Assembly (NCBI GenBank): GCA_041687095.1
Contig: JAWLCQ010000134.1
Location: forward strand, 1-13,836
From: JAWLCQ01 sp041687095
Lineage (GTDB): Bacteria > Planctomycetota > Phycisphaerae > SM23-33
Reading direction: 5' to 3'
DNA length: 13,836 nucleotides
Shown: positions 6,667 to 13,743 of the stretch, piece by piece
How the letters are laid out: each line of letters opens with the position of its first letter
How positions within the stretch are numbered: position 1 is the first letter of the stretch
Position numbers and translations under genes: made by a program
The notes under the pieces: model-generated
The model's input: the letters and a program-made list of their open reading frames with translations, nothing else
Told to the model about the DNA's origin: nothing
Databases searched by the model: none

Positions 6667-7821
6667 GTGATGGATACACCTGCATCGACAACCGACCAGG
6701 ATCTGATGATCGGATCGGGGGTCCTGGAGATAACGGAGAAGGGTTACGGCTTCCTCCGCCAGGCCAAGAACGACTACCGGGCGACCCCCGGGGACGTGTT
6801 CGTGGGCAAGGACTTCGTGCGCCATGGCGGGTTGCGAACCGGCCTGCACATCGAGGGCAAGGTCGCCCCCCCGAGCAAGAAGAAGGGCGGCCCGAAGCTC
6901 GAGGACATCAGCAAGATCAATGGCAAGCCCGCCGGGGAGTACACCGACATCATCCCCTTCCAGGAACTGACCGTGGTGGACCCCCACCCGCAGCTCAAGC
7001 TGGAGACCAAGGGCGGGCCCATGGAGATGCGGGTCCTGGACCTCGTCTGCCCGGTGGGCAAGGGGCAGCGCGGCCTGCTGGTCGCCCCGCCCCGCTCGGG
7101 CAAGACCATCCTCCTGCAGCAGATCGCCAACTCCATCACCACCAACAACCCCGAGTGCACCCTGATCATCCTGCTGGTGGATGAGCGGCCTGAGGAGGTC
7201 ACGGACTTCCGCCGCAAGTGCCCCCGGGCGGAGATCGTGGCGTCGAACAACGACCAGGAGGTCGCCAACCACATCCGCGTCGCCGAATTCACCTCCGAGC
7301 GCGCCAAGCGGATGGTCGAGTTCGGGCAGGACGTGGTGATCCTGCTGGACTCCCTCACCCGCCTGGGCCGGGCCTATAACCGCGGCATCTCCACCAGCGG
7401 GCGGACGATGACGGGCGGGATGGACATCCGGGCCCTCGAGACCCCCAAGCGCCAGTTCGGCGCCGCCCGCAAGGTCGAGAACGGCGGGTCCCTCACGATC
7501 CTCGCCACCGCCCTCATCGAGACCGGCTCCCGTATGGACGACCTCATCTTCGAGGAGTTCAAGGGCACGGGCAACATGGAACTCCAGCTTGACCGCAAGC
7601 TTGCCGAACGCCGCATCTGGCCGGCGATCGACATCCCCCGCTCCGGCACGCGCAAGGAGGAACTCCTCGTCGAGCCCTGGAAGCTCCCCAAGATGCACAT
7701 GCTCCGCCGCTTCCTGAGCACGCTGAGCGTCGACGAGGAGATGCCCCAACTCCTCAAGGCCCTGGAGAAGTTCCCCAGCAACGACGACTTCCTCCGCCAG
7801 CTCGACGTCCGCGGATACTAA
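6667..7821 (+). CDS. rho: Transcription termination factor Rho
   Basis: Hexameric RNA-dependent ATPase and helicase that ends transcription by pulling RNA out of the polymerase complex. In the 384-residue frame, residues 18-70 form the cold-shock-like primary RNA-binding domain (GVLEITEKGYGFLR, PGDVFV), with a lysine-rich patch at 69-77. The ATPase domain has Walker A VAPPRSGKT (139-147), Walker B DVVILLD (222-228), the catalytic-glutamate segment DERPEEV (172-178), the loop GRTMTGGMD, and the conserved C-terminal block FEEFKGTGNMEL. Compared with E. coli Rho (419 residues), the N-terminal helical domain is missing; only about 15 residues precede the RNA-binding domain. Start could be GTG 6667 or ATG 6670; AAGGAAGG at 6654-6661 serves either. 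It is a single gene with its own promoters and a strong hairpin downstream. Confidence 0.97.
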   Translation: MMDTPASTTDQDLMIGSGVLEITEKGYGFLRQAKNDYRATPGDVFVGKDFVRHGGLRTGLHIEGKVAPPSKKKGGPKLEDISKINGKPAGEYTDIIPFQELTVVDPHPQLKLETKGGPMEMRVLDLVCPVGKGQRGLLVAPPRSGKTILLQQIANSITTNNPECTLIILLVDERPEEVTDFRRKCPRAEIVASNNDQEVANHIRVAEFTSERAKRMVEFGQDVVILLDSLTRLGRAYNRGISTSGRTMTGGMDIRALETPKRQFGAARKVENGGSLTILATALIETGSRMDDLIFEEFKGTGNMELQLDRKLAERRIWPAIDIPRSGTRKEELLVEPWKLPKMHMLRRFLSTLSVDEEMPQLLKALEKFPSNDDFLRQLDVRGY

Positions 7822-7916
7822 AGATCGCGGACCGGGGATATCGGCGTGCGAGTCCGCGCGGGTGAGGCCTGAGGTCCCGCGACGGGGTCGGACGCTGAGG
7901 CGAAGCGAATCGCAAC

Positions 7917-7992
7917 GGACGCCCAATGGCAAGCCACCACCAAGTTCGTTAACGAACCTGGCCGTGGCTTGCCGTTGGGCGTCCTCTTTTTT
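7917..7992 (+). terminator. Long hairpin with T-run after rho (repeat family copy 2)
   Basis: The 21-nt arms at 7917-7937 and 7964-7984 (outer part GGACGCCCAATGGCAAGCC) pair throughout with one G-U pair. T6 follows at 7987-7992, so on the plus strand this looks like an intrinsic terminator 95 nt after rho. The 26-nt loop holds a second perfect palindrome, GTTCGTTAACGAAC (7944-7957). The stem is longer than most terminators and is shared with two other intergenic sites, so it may be a mobile or structural repeat used as a terminator. Confidence 0.75.
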
Positions 7993-8221
7993 GCGCCCCG
8001 CAATCGCCGGACGTTCGGACCTCACCCCACGCAACCTGGGAACCGGCAACCTGCGGATCCTCGAACCCGAAAGCCCCCGCCCCCCGGGTTGTCTGTTCAT
8101 CAAACCCTCGCAGGGAATTCACCGTGTCTTGACACAGGGGGCCTTGCGACGGGGGGCGAATCTGTTATAAAGAGAGTAGGCGCAGGGTGGGCGCCGCCGC
8201 CCGCCCGCGGAGGTTGTTCGC
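7993..8221. other. Gap between rho terminator and HNH gene
   Basis: Together with 7822-7916 and the hairpin, this forms a 400-base stretch without a supported gene. Apart from the hairpin at 7917-7992 and the promoter candidate at 8144-8171 I see nothing distinctive: C-rich sequence with short reading frames lacking family features. Confidence 0.4.
8144..8171 (+). promoter_or_regulatory. Candidate promoter of the HNH gene
   Basis: TTGCGA (8144-8149) and TATAAA (8166-8171) are 16 bp apart, within a local AT-rich patch (TGTTATAAAGAGAG). A perfect TTGACA at 8129-8134 is 31 bp from this box and too far to pair with it. The expected leader is about 45 nt, with GGAGG at 8209-8213. Confidence 0.5.
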
Positions 8222-8857
8222 ATGACCACCGCCCAGACCAGTGTGTTGGACTCCCACGTGCTGGTGCTCAACAAGCACTTCGCGGCCGTCCGTGTTGTCT
8301 CCGCTCGCCGGGCCTTCCGCATGCTCTTCAGCGAGATCGCCGAAATCGTCGCCTATGAGGACGAGCAGTACCTGACCTACGACTTCGAGTCGTGGAAGGA
8401 ACTCAGCGAGTTCCGCTCCCGCTACCAGCGCGACCGCCACGAGTGGGTGCAGTGCGTCAAGTTCGAACTCGCCGTCCCCCGCATCATCCGCCTGCTGTTC
8501 TACGACCGCCTGCCCATCCAGCCGGTGAAGTTCAACCGCCGGAACATCTATGCCCGCGACCGCAACCGCTGCCAGTACTGCGGCAAGAGGTTCCCGACGA
8601 CCGAGCTGTCGCTCGACCACATCGTCCCGCGGTCGCGGGGCGGGAAGATGGAGTGGACGAACATCGTCTGCTGCTGCGTGGCGTGCAACGCCCGCAAGGG
8701 CGGCCGCCTGCCGCTCGAGGCCGGCATGCGCCTCATCTCTGACCCCGTCAAACCGCGCCGCTCCCCCGTCATCGCTCTCCGCCTCACCAGCGAGAAGTAC
8801 GCGTCCTGGCGGCAGTTCCTCGACAGCGCGTACTGGAACGTCGAACTGCGGGAGTAG
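8222..8857 (+). CDS. HNH endonuclease-family protein
   Basis: A 211-residue protein. Residues 10-40 (SHVLVLNKHFAAVRVVSARR) form a conserved N-terminal segment found in a group of HNH proteins of unknown role. The HNH nuclease core lies at 108-162: zinc-binding CQYC (Cys117, Cys120), catalytic-type LDHIVPRSRGG (Asp132, His133), TNIV (Asn147) and the second zinc pair CVAC followed by Asn156 (Cys152, Cys155). All key residues look intact, so nuclease activity is likely; the DNA target and role (repair, restriction, mobility) cannot be told. GGAGG at 8209-8213 lies 8 nt before ATG 8222. It stands alone between rho and a convergent GH20 gene and is bracketed by two copies of the same long hairpin repeat (7917-7984, 8889-8960). 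Confidence 0.9.
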   Translation: MTTAQTSVLDSHVLVLNKHFAAVRVVSARRAFRMLFSEIAEIVAYEDEQYLTYDFESWKELSEFRSRYQRDRHEWVQCVKFELAVPRIIRLLFYDRLPIQPVKFNRRNIYARDRNRCQYCGKRFPTTELSLDHIVPRSRGGKMEWTNIVCCCVACNARKGGRLPLEAGMRLISDPVKPRRSPVIALRLTSEKYASWRQFLDSAYWNVELRE

Positions 8858-8888
8858 AGGGGTCCTGCCTCGTCCGCGAGATCCCTGG

Positions 8889-8960
8889 ACGGACGCCAAA
8901 TGGCAAGCCCCGGGGAGATCGCGAGCAAGGTCCGACCTGGGCTTGCCATTTGGCGTCCGT
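8889..8960. repeat. Long hairpin repeat, copy 3
   Basis: Perfect 22-bp arms at 8889-8910 and 8939-8960 (core GGACGCCAAATGGCAAGCCC) surround a 28-nt loop. The core differs from copy 2 (7917-7984) at only a few positions and has nearly the same total length. It starts 31 nt after the HNH stop. No T-run follows, unlike copy 2, although it may still end HNH transcription. Confidence 0.8.
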
Positions 8961-9017
8961 TGATCGCCTCTCTGACCGCCCCGCACTCAGCAGAGTCACA
9001 TGCAGCGGTCCGCGCAG

Positions 9018-9058
9018 GACAGGAGGCGGATCGGACTGGGTCCGACCCGCCTCCTGTC
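9018..9058. terminator. Hairpin between convergent genes, possibly bidirectional terminator
   Basis: Arms 9018-9036 and 9040-9058 (GACAGGAGGCGG with CCGCCTCCTGTC at the outer ends) pair over 19 positions with one A-C mismatch and a 3-nt loop. It sits between the convergent HNH and GH20 genes. No T-run flanks either side, so a terminator role is inferred from position and stem strength only. Confidence 0.5.
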
Positions 9059-9075
9059 ACTGTCCTCTCATCCCG

Positions 9076-9094
9076 TGCATCTCCTGCATCCCTG
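9076..9094 (-). repeat. 19-nt GCAGGGATGCAGG repeat, copy A
   Basis: On the minus strand this reads GCAGGGATGCAGGAGATGC and abuts the GH20 stop codon. It matches 13404-13422 on the plus strand at 18 of 19 positions. Confidence 0.6.
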
Positions 9095-10966
9095 CTAGAG
9101 GGAGCGGATGGCCCGGTCGTACTGGGCGAGGGTGATTTCGATTTCCGAGCGGCGGTTGCGCTCCATCCAGAGGTCCTCGAAGCGCTTGCGGAGCTTCGTC
9201 ATGTCGGCCTTCAGGGCGCGGCGGGCGGCGGGGGTGTCGGTTCCGCCGGGGCCGAGGATCGTGAGCTTCCTGGCCGCGTGCACCAGCGTGTCCACCGCGA
9301 ATCGCCAGTACGGTAGGACCTTGTGGGGGTCGGCGTGGCGGTCCTTGGCGGCGGCGGCGAAGCGGTCGCGAACGACCTCGAGCTTCTCCAGGGCCCAGAG
9401 CCCGACCTTCGCGTCGAGGTGGGCCTTAACGTAGGTGGGCTTGCCGCCTTTCATCACGTTGGCCCCGTCGGGCTCCTGGTGCAGGACGGGGTCCTCGGGC
9501 GCGGCGAAGAAGACATGGCGGAGGACGCTCTGGTAGAACCGCCCGTAGCGGTACTGCGTCACGTCGCCCAACGAGTCGAGGGCGGCCGCGAAGGCGGGGT
9601 CGTCGATGTTCATGAAGAGCTTGCAGAAGCGGCGGGTGAAGGTCTTGCGGTTGGCGCCCGTGTTCCAGGCCTGCTCCGCCCCGTACAGGAACCCGTGCCA
9701 GGACAGCTCCATGAAGTTGTAGTGCCCCCCGTCGCCCCAGTCGGTGGTGAGCAGCCCGGTCCCCCCGTTGGCCTTGGCGGCGGCGGCGAACCCGGCGATG
9801 TTGGCGGCGGCCTCGTGGAGGCGGGGGAAGAGCGACACCCACGAACTCGTGCCCGGGCAGGCGTAGAACTCCAGGCCCGCGTCCTTGAAGTCGGAGATCT
9901 TCTCGAACGCGTGGTCGGAGTTGTAGCCCCAGTCCAGGACGATCGCGTCCTTGGGGATCTCGGGGATCAGGTCGGGGTAGTGGCGGATGATGTCGCCCCA
10001 GAACATGATCTGCTTGCCGTGCTTCTTCGACAGCTCGTTGAGCTTGCGGATGTGCTCCAGGTACACCCGTCCGCGCCCGAGCTTCTGGCACAGCTCGTAA
10101 CTCTGGCCCAGGCCCAGGTCGTACGTCTCATCGCAGCAGACATTGAACCGCTCGGAGCTGTGGAGGGGGAGGAACTCGGCGTAGAGGGAGTCGAGGAAGG
10201 GGTAGACCTCGGGGTTGGCCGGCGAGACCGACCAGGCCTTGTGGATGGAGTGGCCCTTGGCGTCGGGGGAGACGTACTTGCCCACGCCCCAGTCCTCGGC
10301 GAGGTGGTGGTACTGCGGGTGCTTGAGGACGGTCGCCATGTGCCCGAACGACGCCAGCGAGGGCACCAGCTCGATCCCGTACTCGTCGCAGAGGGCGTCG
10401 AGTTCCAGCACGTCCTCGGCCGACAGGGGCGAGGCGCCCTTGCCGATGTCCGGGTGGCCGCGGAAGCGGAAGGTGTGCTCGACGTAGAGCTGGAGCTGGT
10501 TGATCTTGTAGTCGGAGAGGACGGCCGCGAGTTCCATGAGGCGTTCGATGTTGGGCACGCGGCCGCGGCAGACGTCGTAGTAGATCCCGCGGTCCGCGAA
10601 GTCTGGCCAGTCCTCGATGGTCATCACCGGCAGGGTGCCCTTGGGGGACTGGCGGGCGGCTTGGTCGAGGGTGCGGAGGGCGTGGGCGGCGGCGTCGGGG
10701 GAGGCGGCGGCGATGCGGACGCCCTCCTTCGTCACCTCCAGCCGATACCCGTCGGGGCGCTGGCCCTCGTCCAGGACGATGGAGAGCGAATCGCTCAGGC
10801 CCGCCGCGGTCACGCCGATCTCGTGCCGGGGGAACAGGGTGCGGGCGGCGAGGGCGGGGGGGTAGAGGGCCTCGCCGCCGATGGCGATGGTCCCCTTGCG
10901 GGGGATGGTGTAGCTGCCGCGACCGAACTCGGCCTGGTGGGGCTCGGGGAGGAAGACGGGTTTCAT
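9095..10966 (-). CDS. Glycoside hydrolase family 20 (beta-N-acetylhexosaminidase-like)
   Basis: A 623-residue protein. Residues 1-110 resemble the GH20 N-terminal accessory domain (FLPEPHQAEFGRGSY, GYRLEVTKEGVRIAAASPDA). The TIM-barrel catalytic domain follows (about 120-430: MTIEDWPDFADRGIYYDVCRG, INQLQLYVEHTFRF). The catalytic Asp-Glu pair is probably Asp279-Glu280 in FNVCCDETYDLG; the usual glycine pair before it is replaced by two cysteines. Residues 430-623 form a helical region I cannot assign. No signal peptide is visible, so it is probably cytoplasmic and acts on imported N-acetylhexosaminides, by substrate-assisted hydrolysis if typical. The start at 10966 gives the domain's natural N-terminus, with AGGAG about 8 nt upstream on the minus strand; the frame stays open further upstream but runs across the neighbouring gene. 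It follows the PQ-loop gene by 20 nt, so both are likely one operon. Confidence 0.88.
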   Translation of the reverse strand: MKPVFLPEPHQAEFGRGSYTIPRKGTIAIGGEALYPPALAARTLFPRHEIGVTAAGLSDSLSIVLDEGQRPDGYRLEVTKEGVRIAAASPDAAAHALRTLDQAARQSPKGTLPVMTIEDWPDFADRGIYYDVCRGRVPNIERLMELAAVLSDYKINQLQLYVEHTFRFRGHPDIGKGASPLSAEDVLELDALCDEYGIELVPSLASFGHMATVLKHPQYHHLAEDWGVGKYVSPDAKGHSIHKAWSVSPANPEVYPFLDSLYAEFLPLHSSERFNVCCDETYDLGLGQSYELCQKLGRGRVYLEHIRKLNELSKKHGKQIMFWGDIIRHYPDLIPEIPKDAIVLDWGYNSDHAFEKISDFKDAGLEFYACPGTSSWVSLFPRLHEAAANIAGFAAAAKANGGTGLLTTDWGDGGHYNFMELSWHGFLYGAEQAWNTGANRKTFTRRFCKLFMNIDDPAFAAALDSLGDVTQYRYGRFYQSVLRHVFFAAPEDPVLHQEPDGANVMKGGKPTYVKAHLDAKVGLWALEKLEVVRDRFAAAAKDRHADPHKVLPYWRFAVDTLVHAARKLTILGPGGTDTPAARRALKADMTKLRKRFEDLWMERNRRSEIEITLAQYDRAIRSL

Positions 10967-10986
10967 GCGGGGATCTCCTGATGGGT

Positions 10987-11304
10987 CTATTCGCGGACCT
11001 CGACGGCCTGCGCCCGGGAACGATACCGGAACAGCAACACCAAGTCGATCCCCACCAGCAGGGCGTTTAGGACGTAGAGGAGCGTGATGGGTTCGACGGG
11101 GGCGTCCTGGAAGGTGGCGGTGAGGATCTTCCAGGCGATGCCCGAGAGGTATCCGATCAGGACGAGGGAGATGAAGATCGCGCTTTTGCCCTCGGTCCGC
11201 TTGGTCCGTACGACCCGCAGGATGGAGAACGGCCAGGAGATCCCGAAGCAGAGGATCATGAGGGCCTCGAAGGCCTTGGGGACGGACAGACTCGCCAGCA
11301 GCAT
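10987..11304 (-). CDS. PQ-loop / SemiSWEET-like small membrane protein
   Basis: A 105-residue protein with three predicted membrane helices (about 12-30, 41-60, 71-93), the layout of a SemiSWEET half-transporter. The segment FGISWPFSILRVVRTKRTEGKS resembles the first PQ-loop helix with its conserved proline and the following basic loop. SemiSWEETs dimerise and move sugars down their gradient; the substrate here is unknown. It lies 20 nt upstream of the GH20 gene in the same direction, suggesting it handles the same sugars, for example amino-sugar glycosides or their products. Start ATG 11304 is chosen because AGGAG lies about 9 nt upstream; the open frame extends to 11391 but would add residues lacking membrane or family features. 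No clear promoter was found. It may instead have another PQ-loop role. Confidence 0.7.
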   Translation of the reverse strand: MLLASLSVPKAFEALMILCFGISWPFSILRVVRTKRTEGKSAIFISLVLIGYLSGIAWKILTATFQDAPVEPITLLYVLNALLVGIDLVLLFRYRSRAQAVEVRE

Positions 11305-11362
11305 GGTTTGCAACTCCTGTTCGCGTTTTGCCCGGGTCTTGGACGGGGCATCGCAACGTTGT

Positions 11363-11409
11363 GACACGGGCGTCCCGCCCGGAGGTCCCACGGCCGTCCT
11401 GGCCGTGTC
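11363..11409. repeat. Degenerate two-armed palindromic element
   Basis: The outer arms GACACGG (11363-11369) and CCGTGTC (11403-11409) enclose the hairpins CGGGCG/CGCCCG (11367-11381) and CACGGCC/GGCCGTG (11389-11407). The general plan resembles the element at 4075-4149, but the sequence is more diverged. Confidence 0.5.
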
Positions 11410-11618
11410 TTGCCCGCCAAGTCCGTTGGTCGGGCACGGGCACGCCGCCCATGCCCCGGAAACAAACTTTGCGAATGCCCTGGGGTTTTGACGGTAGGCT
11501 TGGAAACCCGGGGCCTAAGTCTGTACGATACGCGTTTGGGCGTTGCGGGACAATGGCGAGCACCGGGTACGGAAGAACTCTTATTGTCGTATGGGTAGAG
11601 TTCCCGATATGTGTCCGC

Positions 11619-11624
11619 TACAAT
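11619..11624 (+). promoter_or_regulatory. TACAAT -10 box, probably giving a leaderless transcript
   Basis: TACAAT ends 6 nt before ATG 11631, so a transcript starting the usual 6-7 nt downstream would begin at or next to the start codon. No ribosome binding site is present, which fits. No good -35 box was found at 16-18 bp. Confidence 0.5.
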
Positions 11625-11630
11625 ACCCGC

Positions 11631-12010
11631 ATGGTGGACGGGTGCTTTCGATGGATGCTGGCGACGGTGGGCACGTCGGTGACCGACGTGCTGGTTCTGG
11701 GCTGCCTGCTGATCGGGGCGGCGTTGGTGCTGGGACTGGCGGTGCTGCTGCTGCGGCGATGGATGCTGCGTCGGTTGGACGACGCGAGCGGCGGGGCGGA
11801 CCGTGGGTTCCCGATGGATGCACTGGACGAGCTTCGGCGGGGCGGGCAGTTGAGCGACGAGGAATTCGCCGCGATCCGCCGCCGAGCCCTGGGACTGTCG
11901 AAAACACCCGCGCAAGAGAGTGATTCTTCCGTAAGGCTGCCCGAGCCGTCTGCCGATGAGGATACAGGCAACGAGTCGGACCCGAACGGACCTGGAGACA
12001 AGGAACGGGA

Positions 12011-12014
<4 letters not shown>
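11631..12014 (+). CDS. Small membrane protein with SHOCT-like C-terminal motif
   Basis: A 127-residue protein with one membrane helix (about 19-41: DVLVLGCLLIGAALVLGLAV), a basic cytosolic anchor (LRRWMLRRL), and a short helical motif at 63-88 (DALDELRRGGQLSDEEFAAIR) that resembles the SHOCT short C-terminal domain often involved in protein contacts. The tail (100-127) is acidic and disordered. Start at 11631 is favoured because TACAAT (11619-11624) lies directly upstream; ATG 11655 is an alternative. It overlaps clpX by ATGA (12011-12014), which implies translational coupling and joint expression with ClpX. It may anchor or adapt ClpX at the membrane, but this is inference from context. An operator-like palindrome lies inside the gene at 11671-11691. 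Confidence 0.6.
11671..11691. promoter_or_regulatory. Perfect 10+1+10 palindrome inside the gene before clpX
   Basis: GCACGTCGGT (11671-11680) and ACCGACGTGC (11682-11691) are perfect inverse complements with one central base. They lie 40 nt after the start codon, in the codons for GTSVTDV. This could bind a dimeric regulator or form an RNA hairpin; chance from GC-rich codons is possible. Confidence 0.4.
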
Positions 12015-13324
<1,310 letters not shown>

Positions 13325-13351
13325 CGCCCGGCCAACCGGATGCACACACAC

Positions 13352-13386
13352 GCGGCGGGTCCCTCGGGGCCCGCCGCTTTTTTTTC
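13352..13386 (+). terminator. Intrinsic terminator of clpX
   Basis: GCGGCGGGTCCC (13352-13363) pairs with GGGGCCCGCCGC (13366-13377), with one G-U pair, and is followed directly by nine T residues (13378-13386). It lies 27 nt after the clpX stop. Confidence 0.93.
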
Positions 13387-13403
13387 GCATTTCAGCGGTC
13401 AGG

Positions 13404-13430
13404 CAGGGATGCAGGGGATGCAGGGGATTG
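13404..13430 (+). repeat. GCAGGGATGCAGG repeat, copy B, with short tandem GATGCAGGG units
   Basis: GCAGGGATGCAGGGGATGC (13404-13422) matches the minus strand of 9076-9094 at 18 of 19 positions. The unit ATGCAGGGG is tandemly repeated here. It lies between the clpX terminator and the end of the antitoxin gene. Confidence 0.6.
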
Positions 13431-13436
13431 TGGGGG

Positions 13437-13652
13437 CTATCGCTCGCGGGCCTCGCGGACCGCCGCAAGGATGTCCGCGGTCGTGGCCTCCGTGGCGACA
13501 CCCTCGACGTCGAAAGGCGAACCCTCACGGGCCTGACGGGAAATCCGAAAGACTTCCCCGCCGCGCCTGCGGATGAGAACGTCCTCCGACTTCGCGCGGT
13601 TGAGTACCTCAGAGAGGTTCTGCCTCGCCTGCGAATACGTGTAGATTCTCAT
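13437..13652 (-). CDS. Phd/YefM-type antitoxin, apparently without a toxin
   Basis: A 71-residue protein beginning MRIYTYSQARQNLSEVLNRA, followed by SEDVLIRRRGGEVFRI: the DNA-binding fold of Phd/YefM antitoxins, which bind their toxin through a C-terminal tail and repress their own operon. The tail (about 45-71) ends in a charged helix (ATTADILAAVREARER). Start at 13652 is chosen because it matches the family N-terminus; the frame extends to 13790 but those residues are arginine-rich and unlike the family. There is no ribosome binding site, but TACAAT (13665-13660 on the minus strand) lies 7 nt upstream, suggesting a leaderless transcript. A toxin would normally follow downstream, but only 13325-13436 lies between this gene and clpX and it holds just the terminator and a repeat. 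Confidence 0.75.
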   Translation of the reverse strand: MRIYTYSQARQNLSEVLNRAKSEDVLIRRRGGEVFRISRQAREGSPFDVEGVATEATTADILAAVREARER

Positions 13653-13659
13653 ACGCTCT

Positions 13660-13665
13660 ATTGTA
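13660..13665 (-). promoter_or_regulatory. TACAAT -10 box of the antitoxin gene
   Basis: On the minus strand TACAAT ends 7 nt before ATG 13652. This is the same arrangement as at 11619-11631 and implies little or no leader. The -35 region is not recognisable. Confidence 0.5.
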
Positions 13666-13743
13666 CGCCTTCGACGCCGGGTGGCGAGACCTCGATGGCG
13701 TTTGCAGCCTTTGGCCTGCAGGGCCCGCACCGGGGCCGTGTCC

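Larger units (their letters stand above)
11305..11630. other. Divergent intergenic region with hairpin repeats
   Basis: This 326-base gap separates the PQ-loop gene from the clpX unit. It contains the hairpin cluster at 11363-11409 and the TACAAT box at 11619-11624. A weak extra plus-strand pair, TTGGAA (11500-11505) and TACGAT (11524-11529) 18 bp apart, may be a promoter. No gene is supported; the open frame crossing it is an upstream extension of the next gene. Confidence 0.4.

Noticed and set aside
6646..8103. 485-codon minus-strand open frame
   Set aside because: Antisense to rho, whose motifs are unmistakable.
8129..8134. Perfect TTGACA before the HNH gene
   Set aside because: The nearest good -10 box is 31 bp away, too far for a standard promoter; TTGCGA at 8144 fits better.
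9323..10981. 552-codon plus-strand open frame
   Set aside because: Antisense to the GH20 gene; composition is typical of a shadow frame.
10967..11563. Upstream extension of the GH20 frame on the minus strand
   Set aside because: It overlaps the whole PQ-loop gene in another frame; the GH20 domain and a ribosome binding site fit the start at 10966.
11328..11630. N-terminal extension of the gene before clpX
   Set aside because: The frame is open but crosses a hairpin repeat and has no membrane or family features; the TACAAT box at 11619 supports the start at 11631.
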